This document shows, one piece after another, positions 25,636 through 38,004 of a stretch of DNA of 64,000 nt (positions within the stretch are counted from its first letter, which is position 1; the number at the start of each line of letters is the position of its first letter). Under the pieces are notes generated by a model, which did not search any database, was not told the origin of the DNA, and was given only the letters and a program-made list of their open reading frames with translations. The DNA is from Flaccisagitta enflata (Eukaryota; Chaetognatha; Sagittoidea; Aphragmophora): NCBI GenBank assembly GCA_965153355.1, contig OZ231126.1, positions 89,528,001-89,592,000 of the forward strand, written 5' to 3'. The translations under genes were made by a program, and so were the position numbers.

Positions 25636-25806
25636 TCTGATCAAGCTGGGGATAGGTCTGATAGAGCTCGGGATAGGTCTGATAGAGCTCGGGATAGGTC
25701 TGATAGAGCTCGGGAAAGGTCTGAGAGAGCTCGGGATAGGTCTGATAGAGCTAGGGATAGGTCTGATAGAGCTAGGGATAGGTCTGATGGAGCTAAGGAT
25801 AGGTCT
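25636..25806 (+). repeat. 21-bp minisatellite, ~8 copies
   Basis: Unit GATAGGTCTGATAGAGCTCGG. The reverse complement of the same array is at 41170-41415, and both are bordered by the shared block ATAATCAGCTA. Confidence 0.92.
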
Positions 25807-26561
25807 AAGAACACTCATAAAAAAATGAAAATTATATTTGTTGATATTATAATTTTTGGTTCCAAAGTTATATTTTTCAAATTTTTGTCTTATTATATAG
25901 ATTATATAGTTGGGTCGACTCTTTCTTTTTTTTATCAAAATGGTCCTTGGGGAGGTCGCTATCATTGTTCAAAAGATGAGCATTAGTGCTTCAGCGGTGT
26001 GCTAGCTAGGAACGATTAACTGTTATTACACCAGTTATACAATGACGCTCCAAAAAATTTTACTGAAACACTTATTTGAGGATTGATCATGGTCTCCACT
26101 ATCAGGAAAAATCCATACATTTACATATAGAGTGCTGCAGTTAAAAAAAATGGCTGCAAAGAAAAAACCTTAAAGTTATATTGATTGTAATTCCCCGCCG
26201 GCAAGTCGAGAAACTGTATAATCGATCTAATTGGACTCTAAAATTTTGGTCCAAAAATGGAAAAAAAAAAACATTGGAAATCGACAAATTATCGTGAAAA
26301 AAGGGCCTAAAAAAATTTGATAAAAAAAGTTAAAGTCCGGGAGTATTATAATCCATATAATAATACTTTAAAAATTTCACATAATTTTGCTTACCAAAAA
26401 AAAAAAAAAAATATTCTGGATTTAGACGTTTCAAACAAAAATAAAAATTGGAAAAAAAGTTGAAAAAGAGTTAAAGTTTTTTTAATTATATTTAGAGTCT
26501 AATTTAAAACATAAAATTTTGCCAATCTGACAAAATATCTCAAAACGCCTAAGTTTTTTGT
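25807..26561. other. AT-rich spacer with a dispersed block
   Basis: Positions 25815-25880 match 35630-35695 in reverse complement (core AAAATTATATTTGTTGATAT). The rest is AT-rich without genes. Confidence 0.55.
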
Positions 26562-27590
26562 TCTTTTGTTTTGGCTGCCAGGATGCTCACTCTTCTGGAT
26601 TCCCTTAGTTCACTGTTGCCCTTTTGTCCTTGCTCTAAGCCGGCGGGACTCTGCTGCTCTGCTGCTTCTCTGCTGCTTCCACTGTTCCTCTGTCCCTAGG
26701 CATCCTCTGCTTGGTCCAATGACGTAACTGTCATGGCAGCCTCCTTGCTCTAAGCCGGAGAAACTCCGCTGCTCTGCTGCTTCTCTGCTGCTTCCACTGT
26801 TCCACTGTCCCCAAGCATCCTCTGCCTGGTCACATCACCTAACTGTCATAGCAGCCTCTTTGCTCTAAGCCAGAGGGACTCTGCTGCTCTGCTGCTTCTT
26901 CTCTGCTGCTTCCACTGTTCCTCTGTCCCTAGGCATCCTCTGCCTGGTCACATGACCTAACTGTCATGGCAGCCTCCTTGCTCTAAGCCAGAAGGACTCT
27001 GCTGCTTGGCTGCCAGGATGTTCTTTTGTTTTGGCTGCCAGGATGCTCACTCTTCTAGATTCCCTTAGTTCACTGTTGCCCTTTTGTCCTTGCTCTAAGC
27101 CGGCAGGACTCTGCTGCTCTGCTGCTTCTTCTCGGCTGCTTCCACTGTTCCTCTGTCCCTAGGCATCCTCTGCCTGGTCAAATGACATAACTGTCATGGC
27201 AGCCTCCTTGCTCTAAGCCGGAGGGACTCTGCTGCTCTGCTGCTTCTTCTCTGCTGCTTCCACTGTTCCACTGTCCCCAAGTATCCTCTGCCTGGTCACA
27301 TCACCTTACTGTCATAGCAGCCTCTTTGCTCTAAGCCAGAGGGACTCTGCTGCTCTGCAGCTTCTTCTCTGCTGCTTCCACTGTTACCCTGTCCCCAAGC
27401 ATCCTCTGCATGGTCGCATCACCTAATTGTTATCGCAGCCTCTTTGCTCTAAGCCGGAGGGACTCTGCTGCTCTGCTGCTTCTTCTCTGCTGCTTCCACT
27501 ATTCCTCTGTCCCCAAGCATCCTCTGCCTGGTCACATGACCTAACTGTCATGGCAGCCTCCTTGCTCCAAGCTGGAGGGACTCTGCCAAC
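26562..27590. repeat. ~118-bp tandem repeat, ~9 copies, with a 461-bp higher-order unit
   Basis: TTGCTCTAAGCC recurs at about 26630, 26744, 26860, 26978, 27090, 27208, 27326, 27444 and (as TTGCTCCAAGCT) 27562. Within units are CTGCTGCTCTGCTGCTTC and CATCCTCTGCCTGGTCA. A variant block with GTTTTGGCTGCCAGGATGCT occurs at about 26570 and 27031, so four units duplicated together. Confidence 0.9.
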
Positions 27591-28529
27591 CTTTAAATTT
27601 ATTTTATTTGCTGTTTTTTTCCCCTCTCTTGCAGAAAAAAAAACTTGGACTTGGACTTGATTTTCTTCTAAGTACCCCAGGGGTACATGTGTTAACTTAG
27701 AGGCTAAGTAGCCTTATAGATTAACTTGTGTCTATTTTGAAATTATGTGGAGGCTCTGTCTCAACAAACAACAACAGGAACAATAAAAATGAAAATAACA
27801 ACAAATGTTTGTGCTTCTTCTGAAAAGACCAAGCTGTGCATGTGCTGGTAACCTCTCCAGCTTGGTTACACTTCAAATTTTGTGCCTTTTGTGTTATCAA
27901 TGACGTCGACAACAGCCCTTCATCAACACAACGTCGCCGACAACAGTTTCCAACAACACCATCACCGACAACAGCAGTTTCAACAACATTGCATAACCAG
28001 TCAGAACAGGAGTCCTAAAACTTGGCTGGCTTCAGGAGCTGTTTTAGGCAAAGCTGGAAACTCTTATTGGTGAGCCCAACAACAAGGATAATTCTCCCAA
28101 CCGTCAGACCCCCCCGGGCTGAAAGTTGAGTGCCCAACAAGTAAGCCTGGGGCCGATTCTTCGAAGTCTACAGTGGCCTTCCGTTCATCTCCAAAGGTCC
28201 CAAGACTTGGCCTCAACTCGAGGCTGTCAAGGGCAAACACTGGATCCGCCAAACGCCTTGGAGAATTTGTAGGTAATTTACAACTTGTTTATGCTGACTC
28301 CTTTGCATTAACTTATTCCACTTGAGGATAAAGTATGTAAAACAACAGAAGTCTTTACAACAGTATAAAACGATGTTGTTAACGATGTTGATGCAAAACA
28401 CAGAGTCTTTTAGACTTTATCAACGGACACAAGGCCTTAGTCTTTATAAAACACAAGTCAAATCACATAGGCTATTTGCCTAAGTCTTTTATATTTGAGT
28501 GGATAACAAATTGGTCTATTTGACCAGAA
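27591..28529. other. Spacer; CAA/GAC-rich trinucleotide composition begins
   Basis: ACTTGGACTTGGACTTG at about 27643 is a short 6-bp repeat that looks like a retroposon tail. From about 27900 the sequence is rich in CAACAAC and GACGTCGACAAC-type triplets. No gene is supported. Confidence 0.4.
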
Positions 28530-28765
28530 GGTAAGAACGTTGAGGGAGTGTTGAATGATGTTACAACCTCGAGGTGGTTGTATTTTGCAAGTAAAGAAGT
28601 GGAGAAACGAAAGGAGTCTCGAAATTCAACCATAGAACTTATTAGCAGCTCAAGTTGTAACAGAAGTGCAGAAACGAAAGGAGGCTCGAAATTCAACCAT
28701 ATGACACATTAGCAGCTCAAGTTGTAACAGTTGAGAGAATGTTGAATAGATGTTACAACCTTGAG
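28530..28765. repeat. Tandem duplications (~190 and ~70 bp)
   Basis: GATGTTACAACCTCGAGG at about 28557 recurs as GATGTTACAACCTTGAGG at about 28749. Between them, GAAACGAAAGGAGTCTCGAA recurs about 65 bp later with few changes. Confidence 0.8.
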
Positions 28766-29703
28766 GCGAGTGAAGAAGAATAAGAGTCACACCTACTTCG
28801 CCGAGTGCCTCTGGCTTTGTGCCACACGTTTTGAAGCTGGATGCTGATGCAGCTGCAGCATTTTGTCAGTCTGTTGTCGTTGGCGAGGAGTTGCAGCTGA
28901 TGTTGAAGGCGTGGGAAGCTGTTGACGTTGCCAGGTGATAGGAGAAGAAGTTACCCGGGTGTGGATGTCGTGGAGGCAGCGGTGATGCAGCAGCAGCTCG
29001 TCGAAGATGGTGCAGCCGCAGTGACGTTGACGAAGCGTTGGGGCGTCGTGTGGCGTCGCTGAGGATGCTGTTAGAAGGTTCCTCGACTCGATGGGATCGT
29101 GAAGGATCGTCTCTGCGGCTGTGAGGCGTTTTATTGATGTGGAATTGAAGATAGACTCGTGCTGGAGGCGTTGAGGCTGTTGGACGTTGGCGAGAGAGTT
29201 GGAGGGGCTCGTGACGCTGAGTTGACTCTGTGGCCACGTACTCAAGGTGTTGTTGAAGCCAGTGACGTCGTGATGGCGCCCGAGGGATGTTACATGTGGG
29301 AATTAAGGCGGGAAAGACACAGCATTAATAAAAATATAAAATGGGTTTGGTGCTCATACACCTACCCTTTCTACAAGGTGAGCCAGATAGACTGTAGTAG
29401 CTTTACAACCAACTACTCAACACCCCTTGACACTCGAACACAGACTTGAACAAATGAACATCGATTTAAACTATTATCAATTCATTTCTTTCATGTCCAT
29501 GACTTTGGGGGCGTCAACAAGGCCTTCAACATTGGTCAATCGACTTCATCTCCTGGATTCACACTCCAGCACCTCGACAACACCTCTCAAAGGCGACAGA
29601 CTCGCTCCGCCATCACCCCAACGCCTCGTGGACAACATCCTTCAACGACGACTTCGACAATACGCTGCGACCAAACGGGTCTTCCGAATCAAATGAAATT
29701 TAG
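28766..29703. other. GC-richer CAR/GTYG trinucleotide-rich stretch
   Basis: Open frames on both strands (for example 28793-29245 minus, Gln/Ser/Thr-rich) reflect skewed triplet composition. I recognise no domain. A coding origin cannot be excluded. Confidence 0.35.
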
Positions 29704-29994
29704 TACACAACTCCCTCAACGTCCTCTCTACTACCCCCTAAGAGCTCAGCCCTCAGAGACGACGACAACATCGAGCAGCTTGACGTCTTCAAAAACTGCA
29801 TCATCTCTGGCACACTCTTGAAGGAATTGTCAACAGCTCGTCAACGACAACTCCCACGCGGCCAGGACGACCCAGAAAGCTTCCTCACACTTCCTCCTAC
29901 CCTCGACAACAACGACATCACCTCCGACATGTCTGGTTTGTCTGGTAGACACGCTTTTGGCATCCTGCATCCGCAACTTGTTTTAGGGTACTAA
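29704..29994 (+). CDS. Possible exon or ORF remnant, unknown protein
   Basis: A 96-codon frame without an ATG, bounded upstream by TAG and ending in TAA. It has mixed composition (for example LRDDDNIEQLDVFKNCIISG and SFLTLPPTLDNNDITSD) that looks more protein-like than its neighbours. No family recognised; it could also be chance in a triplet-rich domain. Confidence 0.2.
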   Translation, partial: YTTPSTSSLLPPKSSALRDDDNIEQLDVFKNCIISGTLLKELSTARQRQLPRGQDDPESFLTLPPTLDNNDITSDMSGLSGRHAFGILHPQLVLGY

Positions 29995-30434
29995 GCTGCG
30001 GCAAACCAAGGAGAAACGGGGTGAAGTAAAAGATGTCGTGATTTTTTAAATGCTTTTGCTATATCAAAAATGATTAAATACGATGAATATTTGATCAATT
30101 ATCAATCAGAATAACTTGGAAACGCTTAATAGTCTGACCCTGTGTCTTTTTTCGCGATGAAATTCTAAAGATTTGAAAGGAAATAGAATAGTGCCTTGAT
30201 AATCGTCTCCTGAGTTTAGATAGAGGCCAACTTGCGAAAACACGCCATACCACCTTATAGATTAGCTAATGGTGAATTCAAATCTGTTTTCGGAAATGAT
30301 TTTCAATGTGGCGATGAATGGCGAGAGAAAAAACTGTGAGCCTTTGCTAACAACAATTATTGGGATAATCAATACCATCATGGATTTTACAGGCAGGTTA
30401 AATGCAAACGTTGTTATGTATCTATGGAAACACC
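29995..30434. other. AT-rich spacer
   Basis: No gene or repeat recognised. Confidence 0.4.
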
Positions 30435-30726
30435 TTTTTAGTTGCGGACACGCAACTCTATATATAGGAGGCTTTGTCCGTCTGTCCATCCGTCCGTCCG
30501 TCCGTCGGTCCGTCCGTTCTTCCGTCTGTCCGTTCTTCCGTCTGTCCGTCCATCCGTCCGTCCGTCCATCCGTCTATCGGAAGTCATCAAGTTGGAGAGT
30601 GGGAAAACAAGCGTTTCAGATTCTTTTAGAGTTAGTTTGAGTGTGGGGGTGTGTCGGGGTGTAGATAGGGGTTGCATGCCCCTGCCCACCCGTCCGCAAC
30701 AATATTGTGACTCTGCATCACTTGTT
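30435..30726 (+). mobile_element. Hairpin-ended repeat, GTTGCGGAC class
   Basis: TTTTTA, then GTTGCGGACA with CGCAAC (30441-30456), CTCTATATATAGGAGGCTTTG, and a (GTCC)n tract with GTCT variants to about 30580. Then GTTGGAGAGTGGGAAAACAAG, CCTGCCCACCC, GTCCGCAAC (30692-30700, exact partner of 30441-30449), a weakened GTGAC/ATCAC hairpin and TTGTT. Confidence 0.85.
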
Positions 30727-30795
30727 TTCAGTTGCGTGCAAGCAACTCTATAACCCGCTATGACCATCGGTCCATTCATGTGTCTGTCGGCTAAT
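30727..30795 (+). mobile_element. Second hairpin-ended repeat start, GTTGCGTGC class
   Basis: Directly abuts the previous copy: AGTTGCGTGCAAGCAACT is a hairpin, followed by CTATAACCCGCTATGACC. The body is lost to, or replaced by, the (GT)n array. Confidence 0.65.
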
Positions 30796-31999
<1,204 letters not shown>

Positions 32000-32900
32000 T
32001 ATGGACCAACAATCTCATTTGCATAAAATGGTCAAGTATTATGTTATCATGTCCGTGGCCTCATAACCTTTCCATAGATGTCATCCCCATGCTTCCATCC
32101 CTTGTAGTTCATGAGTTATGGTGCTTTCTATGTTGCACCTTATTTGCATATTATGGCTCTTCCATTTACAAGTGTCTTATGTGCAATGTTATTCTGTCAC
32201 TCAGTCTGATCTCAAATCTGATGTCCTTTTTGCCTTAAGTCTCATGGTTCAAAAGATACTAGACCGATGGATTGATTTAGTTTAGCCTATGGGTGGTCTG
32301 TCCAATGGTGGGGGACTTCATTGGATTCCCTGCATATTGTGGCGACACTAATGAGCCTCAGATGTCATGCTGGGAGCTCATTAGACTTATATTAACTGTA
32401 TTCTAAAATCAAGGGTCATTTAGACTGCTCCCGCTTCGTTTAACTCCCGTATACAGACTAGGGGGCGTGTGGCTCATTTGCATATTGCCGTCACCATTTG
32501 GTGGCATCATGTTCTACTCGTCATTCCAAGTCTCATGGTGCAACTCTCATGTTGCTACGTTGTATGGTGTATGAGTTATGGTACATTATATGGTGACACC
32601 TCATTAGCATATTGTCGTCAATGTGTTTTGGGGTCATATGTTACTTTTTGTTGGAAGTCCAAAAATAATGTTAGAATATCAGATATGTGTACGGATGCTG
32701 AGTTATTTGCATATTAAGGTTTTTCTCATTAATTAGCTTATAACCGCCATTCCCATGTGGGGGGGCGTCATCGGATATGGCCGCATATTGTGGCGCTGTT
32801 AATGAGCTTAGTGATAGCTTTCCACACCTCATTAACTCATACTGTAAAATATAGGGCTCAGGTTTAAGCCCTATACAAATGTTCACTTCCTGATGACCGA
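32000..32900. repeat. Degenerate repeats with GCATATTGTGGCG motifs
   Basis: GCATATTGTGGCGACACTAA (near 32331) and GCATATTGTGGCGCTGTTAA (near 32783) each lead into a CTCATTA...ACTGTA stretch. CATTTGCATATTG and CATTAGCATATTG also recur. Interpreted as diverged tandem or dispersed repeats. Confidence 0.5.
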
Positions 32901-32935
32901 TCCGGGTCATTGTTTATAGAGGTGATAAGCCTCTG

Positions 32936-33006
32936 CAGTGCCTGGATTCGATCCCTGGACCTTTGGATCCAAGGTTCAGTCCCTTACCAGTTGCGCCACG
33001 ACGACT
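32936..33006 (-). repeat. tRNA-like sequence, probable SINE head or tRNA remnant
   Basis: On the minus strand GTGGCGCAACTGG resembles a pol III A box and GGGATCGAATCC resembles a B box, about 35 bp apart. The T-arm does not pair well and no clear acceptor stem is seen, so it is not called as a working tRNA. Confidence 0.45.
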
Positions 33007-33099
33007 GCAAGGATTGACCTTCCAAAGCTTAGGGTGGTTCTTTGTTTTCTCCTATGTTTTTTCCTAAGTCTTTGGTATTTCATACTGTGCCCATACTTC

Positions 33100-34040
33100 C
33101 TATCATCTTATCATTATGAAATTTGGCATACATGTACATCACATCATAGGAAAATGTTTGGCGTTTTGATTTTAATCATTTTTGGTCAGGCTTAGTGACC
33201 CTGCCCATTTTACTATGTCATGGTTATCTCTCTCTCATCTTTTTGCCCAATTTATGCAAGGAAACCTTTTGTTTACCCTTAGCTTTTGCAGAAGGATTTG
33301 CCTTCTAACTTTTTCTGTTAGACTGCTCGTTTGTTTTCAAGCATGGCTTTCTGCTCAGCATGGAGGCAGCCATTTTGGATGCTGCCTGGGATGGTTGATG
33401 TATGTAAGTGTGGCCAGTTACATAGTGGGCACATACTTCCTCTCATAGTAGCAATATGAAATTTTACACACATGTAGTATGCAATTAGAAAAACGGTTAG
33501 GTGTTTCGTTTTAATCCATTTGTGGCCAGGGTCAGTGCCCCTGCCTTTATATCTTAATTGATCTCTATCTCCTTCTCTTAATTTTGCTTAATTATACATG
33601 GAGATCTTTTGTTTGCTCCTTTTAGCTTGTTCTCTATTGCAGAGGCATTTGCCTGAATCTTTAGGTGTTAGCCTGTTCATTTGTTTCTCTATCCATCATG
33701 CTTCCGCAATGGAGGCAGCCATTTTAGATGATGCCTGCCAGTGTCTATGTGTAGAGTTGATTTTCTCTTATTCTGGTGCCCAAGTGTTGCCTATTACATA
33801 GTGAGCACATAATTCTGCTTAGGCTAGCTCCATGAAACTTTATACACGCGTAGTATGCATTTAGAGAAATAGTTTGGCATTTTTGTTTTGCCCACTTTTG
33901 GCCAGGCTCAATGCCCCTGTCCTTTTTACTTAGTGTTCTTGTTCTCTATCTCTTATTTTTGCCCTATTATGCATAGAGATCTTTTGTTTACTCTTTATCC
34001 TTTTTCCTTTAGGTTGTTAGCCTGGATAGCAGTTCGCCTG
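33100..34040. repeat. ~340-370-bp tandem repeat, nearly 3 copies
   Basis: ATGAAATTTGGCATACATG (33116), ATGAAATTTTACACACATG (33458) and ATGAAACTTTATACACGCG (33830) each lead into GGCCAGG-x-TCARTGCCCCTGCC-like text and a later ATGGAGGCAGCCATTTT block. Copies are well diverged. Confidence 0.8.
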
Positions 34041-34397
34041 TTCATTTGTTTGGCCTCATGGTCTGTTGGTGCGACCATTGGCGCCCATTGCCGATCTTGT
34101 ACCATCATTGCCGACAGTGAAGGGGAGAGAACAGTGGAATTGGTGTAAAAGGTAAATATATGTCAGAAATCCCTGTAAATGAAATAGGTTCAAATTTCAT
34201 TATTGAACAATGCAACGCATATATTAAACCGGCCAAAAAGACAGAAAATTTGCTTCTACTGTCATTGTAGCTGCAAACGAGTTATGGGCCTACAATTACC
34301 TTTTTTGTTATTGGTCTGAGTAACGAGTTTGTGAGTTATTCTCTTTAAGACACAAATTTTCTTTTTACTAAATGTGATCGTCAATTTTCATCCACAG

Positions 34398-34565
34398 GAC
34401 GGCCGTTGGGCTCGATGCTTACGTGCAGTCGCCGTTTGTTGACGGTATTTTGGCGAGTTTTCGAAGCGCGTTGCCATTACCAGAAACATGCGCCATCCAT
34501 CCGGAGAAATACATCCAAGTATTTTGCCAAGCTTGCGACAAGAACGCGTGCGATCAATGCTGGAT
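34398..34565 (+). CDS. TRIM-like B-box protein, exon (partial gene)
   Basis: The exon follows the acceptor TTTTCATCCACAG and ends before the donor GTGAGT. Read as one leftover base, 55 codons and two leftover bases, it gives GLDAYVQSPFVDGILASF, which resembles the linker after a TRIM RING finger, then the first six zinc ligands of a B-box: Cys-x2-His-x8-Cys-x2-Cys-x4-Cys-x2-Cys (CAIHPEKYIQVFCQACDKNA). The exon starts within a codon, so an upstream exon, presumably with the RING, should exist; none was found in the window. B-box proteins often act in E3 ubiquitin ligation or RNA regulation; the substrate is unknown. Confidence 0.62.
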
Positions 34566-34697
34566 GTGAGTTGAATTTTACTGTTTTATACTTATTCATT
34601 GTTTTGTGAAGGTATCATGTCCGATTCTGTTTATTGAATTTGATGTACCTGTTATATTGCTCAATAATGGTATTCGTGTCTTTTATTTTGTTCCCAG

Positions 34698-34806
34698 TGA
34701 TCAACACTTGGACCACCAGGTTACTGCAGTTCCGGCGCACACCTTCGCTCAATACGCCAATTCCATTGTGAATTACAACATCGCCATGCACGGTCGCAGT
34801 GACTAA
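34698..34806 (+). CDS. TRIM-like B-box protein, following exon
   Basis: Follows the acceptor TTTTATTTTGTTCCCAG. Joined in phase to the preceding exon across a 132-bp intron, it supplies the last two B-box ligands, His-x2-His, in DQHLDHQVTAVPAHTFAQYA. The frame continues about 24 residues to TAA at 34804. No coiled coil or NHL/SPRY domain follows, so this may be a short isoform, a terminal exon of a truncated gene, or a pseudogene. The correct ligand spacing across a splice junction is the main support. Confidence 0.58.
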
Positions 34807-35288
34807 ACGCAGCGTCATTAGCCGATTGCGGAGCGACATTTCTGCGACATTTCTGCACCGTTGCTTCAACACATGTTGTTATTTTTAGTAAATGTACGTC
34901 AGCTTTAGTTGTTAATTAGAGGTTGTTATAGTGACGAAGTCCAGTATTTATTTGTTTTCATTCATTCATCAGCTTTTGCGCTTTACAATTGATTGTTATT
35001 GTTGACATTGATATATAATTGGAGGCGAGTTTCCGTTCTGTTGCTTGATTCATGAAAAATAAAAATCGAAAAAGCATACTGTAAGAAAAATTCTTTAGCT
35101 TTGGGACACATCTGATCTGATTGTTACATCCCTCTTGTTTACATCCCAGAAACAGCTCGGTATTTTGTTTGAAATATGTAACAATCATGGAAAATGTTAG
35201 ACAGTACATACCCCTTAAACAATACTCGCGTACTCATTAAAGGCTGTAAATGTCTAAGTCGTTATATGTGTCCCAACGCAAAGAAACA
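34807..35288. other. Spacer downstream of the B-box gene
   Basis: No further exon recognised. AT-rich. Confidence 0.4.
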
Positions 35289-35738
35289 GGTTGCGTCGCT
35301 GTTTGAGACTTTTTCTCAAACAGCGACGCAACCCGTATTTTTTTAAAATTTTCAAAAATTATATTTTTGATATAACTTTTTTGTTATATTTTCAAATATA
35401 ACTTTTTTTAATTATAATTGTCGTATAACCCCGTGGATGTTTCTGGCCTTGGTTATATCGATTATATCAAAAAGGTAGACCAAAAGTATAACTTTCAGTT
35501 ATAATTTAGGTATAATGAAAGTAATCGGTATAATTTTGGATTTTTTCCGCCATTTTCGCCTGTATAACTTGTAAATATCGGTATAACCGTATATAACATT
35601 TATATAACCGGAATATAACAATGGAAAATATAACTTTGGAACCAAAAATTATAATATCAACAAATATAATTTTCATTTTTTTATCAGTGAATAGATAACG
35701 CCCGGCGCACCGTCTTGGCCCGTGTATCCGGCCTTGTT
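35289..35738 (+). mobile_element. Probable hairpin-ended repeat with a 20-bp perfect stem
   Basis: A perfect 20-bp stem (35289-35308 with 35314-35333, five-base loop CTTTT) starts GGTTGCGTCGCTG and is followed by CGTATTTTTTT. The far end is CGCACCGTCTTGGCCCGTGT followed by ATCCGGCCTTGTT, the same hairpin-plus-TTGTT end as in other copies (shared with 41128). Between them is AT-rich TATAAC-rich sequence. Membership of both ends in one element is inferred. Confidence 0.55.
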
Positions 35739-35936
35739 ATATGAATTTCTTGTTTTAAGCTGAGATATAGCCCATGATGCTTGCTGACAAACTTATGTTC
35801 TAGATAGTACTAACTGACCTAGGAAAATTTTCGAGTCTAAGTCTAACATGAGTTTTCCTTAATAGCGTCCTCTACCAGGAGAATCTTCAATGATATACAA
35901 AGGAGAAAATTCTAAATGACAAGGAGAGAGTGAAAG

Positions 35937-36089
35937 GGCGAATGAATGAATGAATGAATGAATGAATGAATGAATGAATGAATGAATGAATGAATGAATG
36001 TATGAATGAATGAATGAATGATCGAATGAATAGGGGAATGAAAGAATGAATGTTTGGGTCATAACGACTGAATAAAAGAAATAAAAGAT

Positions 36090-36136
<47 letters not shown>

Positions 36137-36140
36137 AGAA
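35937..36140. repeat. (GAAT)n then (GAAA)n microsatellites
   Basis: GAAT units 35937-36040 with few variants, GAAA units 36089-36140. Confidence 0.95.
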
Positions 36141-36364
36141 GAAAAGAAAAGAAAAAAACATCTAGGCAATTGAAAGATTGGTTTTGATGGAAAGACTACA
36201 AACAAAAGATTGAAGGAGGATCAAGGCAGGAAGAAAGTGGAGAAAGTGAGGAAAGGAGGAAGCTATCTCATGTCCTGAGAGAGAGAGAGGAAGAGAGAGA
36301 GAGAGACAGAGAGACAGAGAAGAGAGAGAGAGAGAGAGAGAGAGACAGAAGACAGACAGACAGA

Positions 36365-36395
<31 letters not shown>

Positions 36396-37020
36396 GAAGA
36401 AGAAGAAGAAGAAGAAGTGGACAGTGAAAGACAGAAAAAGAAGAAAGACAAAGAAAGAGAGAGAGAGAGAGAGGTACAGATGGACTGACACAGTGATGGC
36501 CATAACGACAATGTACATTTGTACATACCCTGAAAGAAGACAAGACAAAGAAACAAATAAACAAACAAACAAACAAACAAACAAACAAACAAACAAACAG
36601 ACAAACAAACAAACAAACAAACAAACAAACAAACCCAAAAACGAAAACAATGGCAAAAACAGGCGGACAAACACAGACAGATAAACAGGGTAAGGAGGAA
36701 ACAATGGAAGAGAAGAGAGAGAAACAGAGGCAGAGACAGAGCTAGCCGAAACTGAGGTAGAGGAAGAGACAGAGACAGAGATAGATACAAAGACAGAGCA
36801 AGAGATAGAAAGAGACAGAGAAAGAGATTGAGACAGAGAAAGAGACAGAGAAAGAGATGGAGACAGAGACAGAGACAGAGAAAGAGGCAGAGACAGAGAA
36901 AGAAGCAGAGAAAGAGACAGAGAAAGAGACAGAGACAGAGGCAGAGGCAGAGGCAGAGAAAGAGAAAGAAGCAGCGAAAGAGACAAAGACAGAAGAGAGA
37001 AACACAGAGACAGAGACAAG
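36141..37020. repeat. Purine-rich compound microsatellite region
   Basis: Includes GA runs, (GACA)n at 36350-36392, (GAA)n at 36398-36417, (AAAC)n at 36552-36634 and a GAGACA hexanucleotide array at 36725-37020. Long Ser/Leu-rich minus-strand frames across it are repeat translations. Confidence 0.93.
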
Positions 37021-37354
37021 CCACGAGAAATATGATGGATCCATGCAATGGAGACCGAAGCGGGGAAAAGGGGAGGAAGCGGAAATGAGGTTAAAAAGGG
37101 AGGAACGAGGGATTAATAGCAAAGGGAAGAAAAGGATATCCTGAGAAAGAAAAAAAATGAAGAACAAAAAAGGAATGAAGGGAGTTGATGAACAGTTGCC
37201 TAGATGCTGCTAAGGTCAGTGGTACACTTGACCTGATTCAGTATTTTCAGGTGATAGACTATCACTGATCACTGATAGTGAAAGTGAACAGTAGATCCTG
37301 CGGGCCATGCCTATGATTAAGATTTTCATATGTAACACTTTATATTTCACTTAC
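37021..37354. other. Spacer, nothing recognised
   Basis: Contains the near-palindrome ACTATCACTGATCACTGATAGT around 37258. No gene. Confidence 0.4.
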
Positions 37355-37531
37355 AGTTCCACCCCGCTGCAACGGACCCAAGAGTAACAGAAATCCACCT
37401 ATAACGGATATAAAATGCTAGTCTCTTCTAAATATTTCTTCTACTTTCTTATAATTGACAATAATGGAAATCCACTAATCACAAATGAAATTGGTTAGTA
37501 TCTTGACATCCGTTATTGCGGGGTTCAACTG
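37355..37531. mobile_element. 177-bp MITE with CAGTT-type termini
   Basis: The left end CAGTTCCACCCCGCTGCAACGGA and the right end (reverse complement CAGTTGAACCCCGCAATAACGGA) match over about 23 bp with few differences. TA precedes the left end and CA follows the right. The terminus style is typical of pogo/Tc1-like MITEs (inference). Confidence 0.75.
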
Positions 37532-38004
37532 CATTTCAATGGCAATCATTTAGATAAGCTAGCTTAACTGCACGAACACACAAAAGGTTTTCATACATCA
37601 TGTTTGCTTATCTGAAATTTTGCATGGTTTGCATTGTTAAAAACAAAAAAATGTATATATGATTACATATAAAAGCAAATATAATAGATTTGTCCTTTAA
37701 AGGCAAGATGTAGAAAAAATTTGGGCCAAATATTATAAAAAGATTTTCACCAAAAAATACAATTCAGGCCCAGTTTGTCATTTTGGCCCTGTAAGATTTG
37801 AGGAAAAAATTTGGGTCTCAGTTCAAAACTTTGAGTTTAAAGCTCCATAGCTTAAAACACCATAACTAACATATTACTTCAGTCTTTTTTTCTGGTGATT
37901 TACAGGATCTCATCTTCTTTGTAGACGCTTTTCAAAAAGAAATGAGGGGGATTTTGTGTAAAAGAAGGAAAAATCAAAGACGAGAAGAGGGTCAGGAAAA
38001 AAAA
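37532..38004. other. AT-rich spacer
   Basis: No gene or repeat recognised. Confidence 0.4.

Noticed and set aside
29427-29696. Weak reverse-transcriptase motif-A-like stretch (around NKAFNIG)
   Set aside because: No other RT motif in order and the composition matches the surrounding CAA/GAC triplet-rich domain.
32936-33006. Functional tRNA gene
   Set aside because: A- and B-box-like motifs are present, but T-arm and acceptor pairing fail; better as a SINE head or remnant.
36162-37048. Ser/Leu-rich minus-strand frames of 261-285 codons
   Set aside because: Lie entirely on (GA)n, (GACA)n, (AAAC)n and GAGACA arrays; no domain and no non-repeat core.
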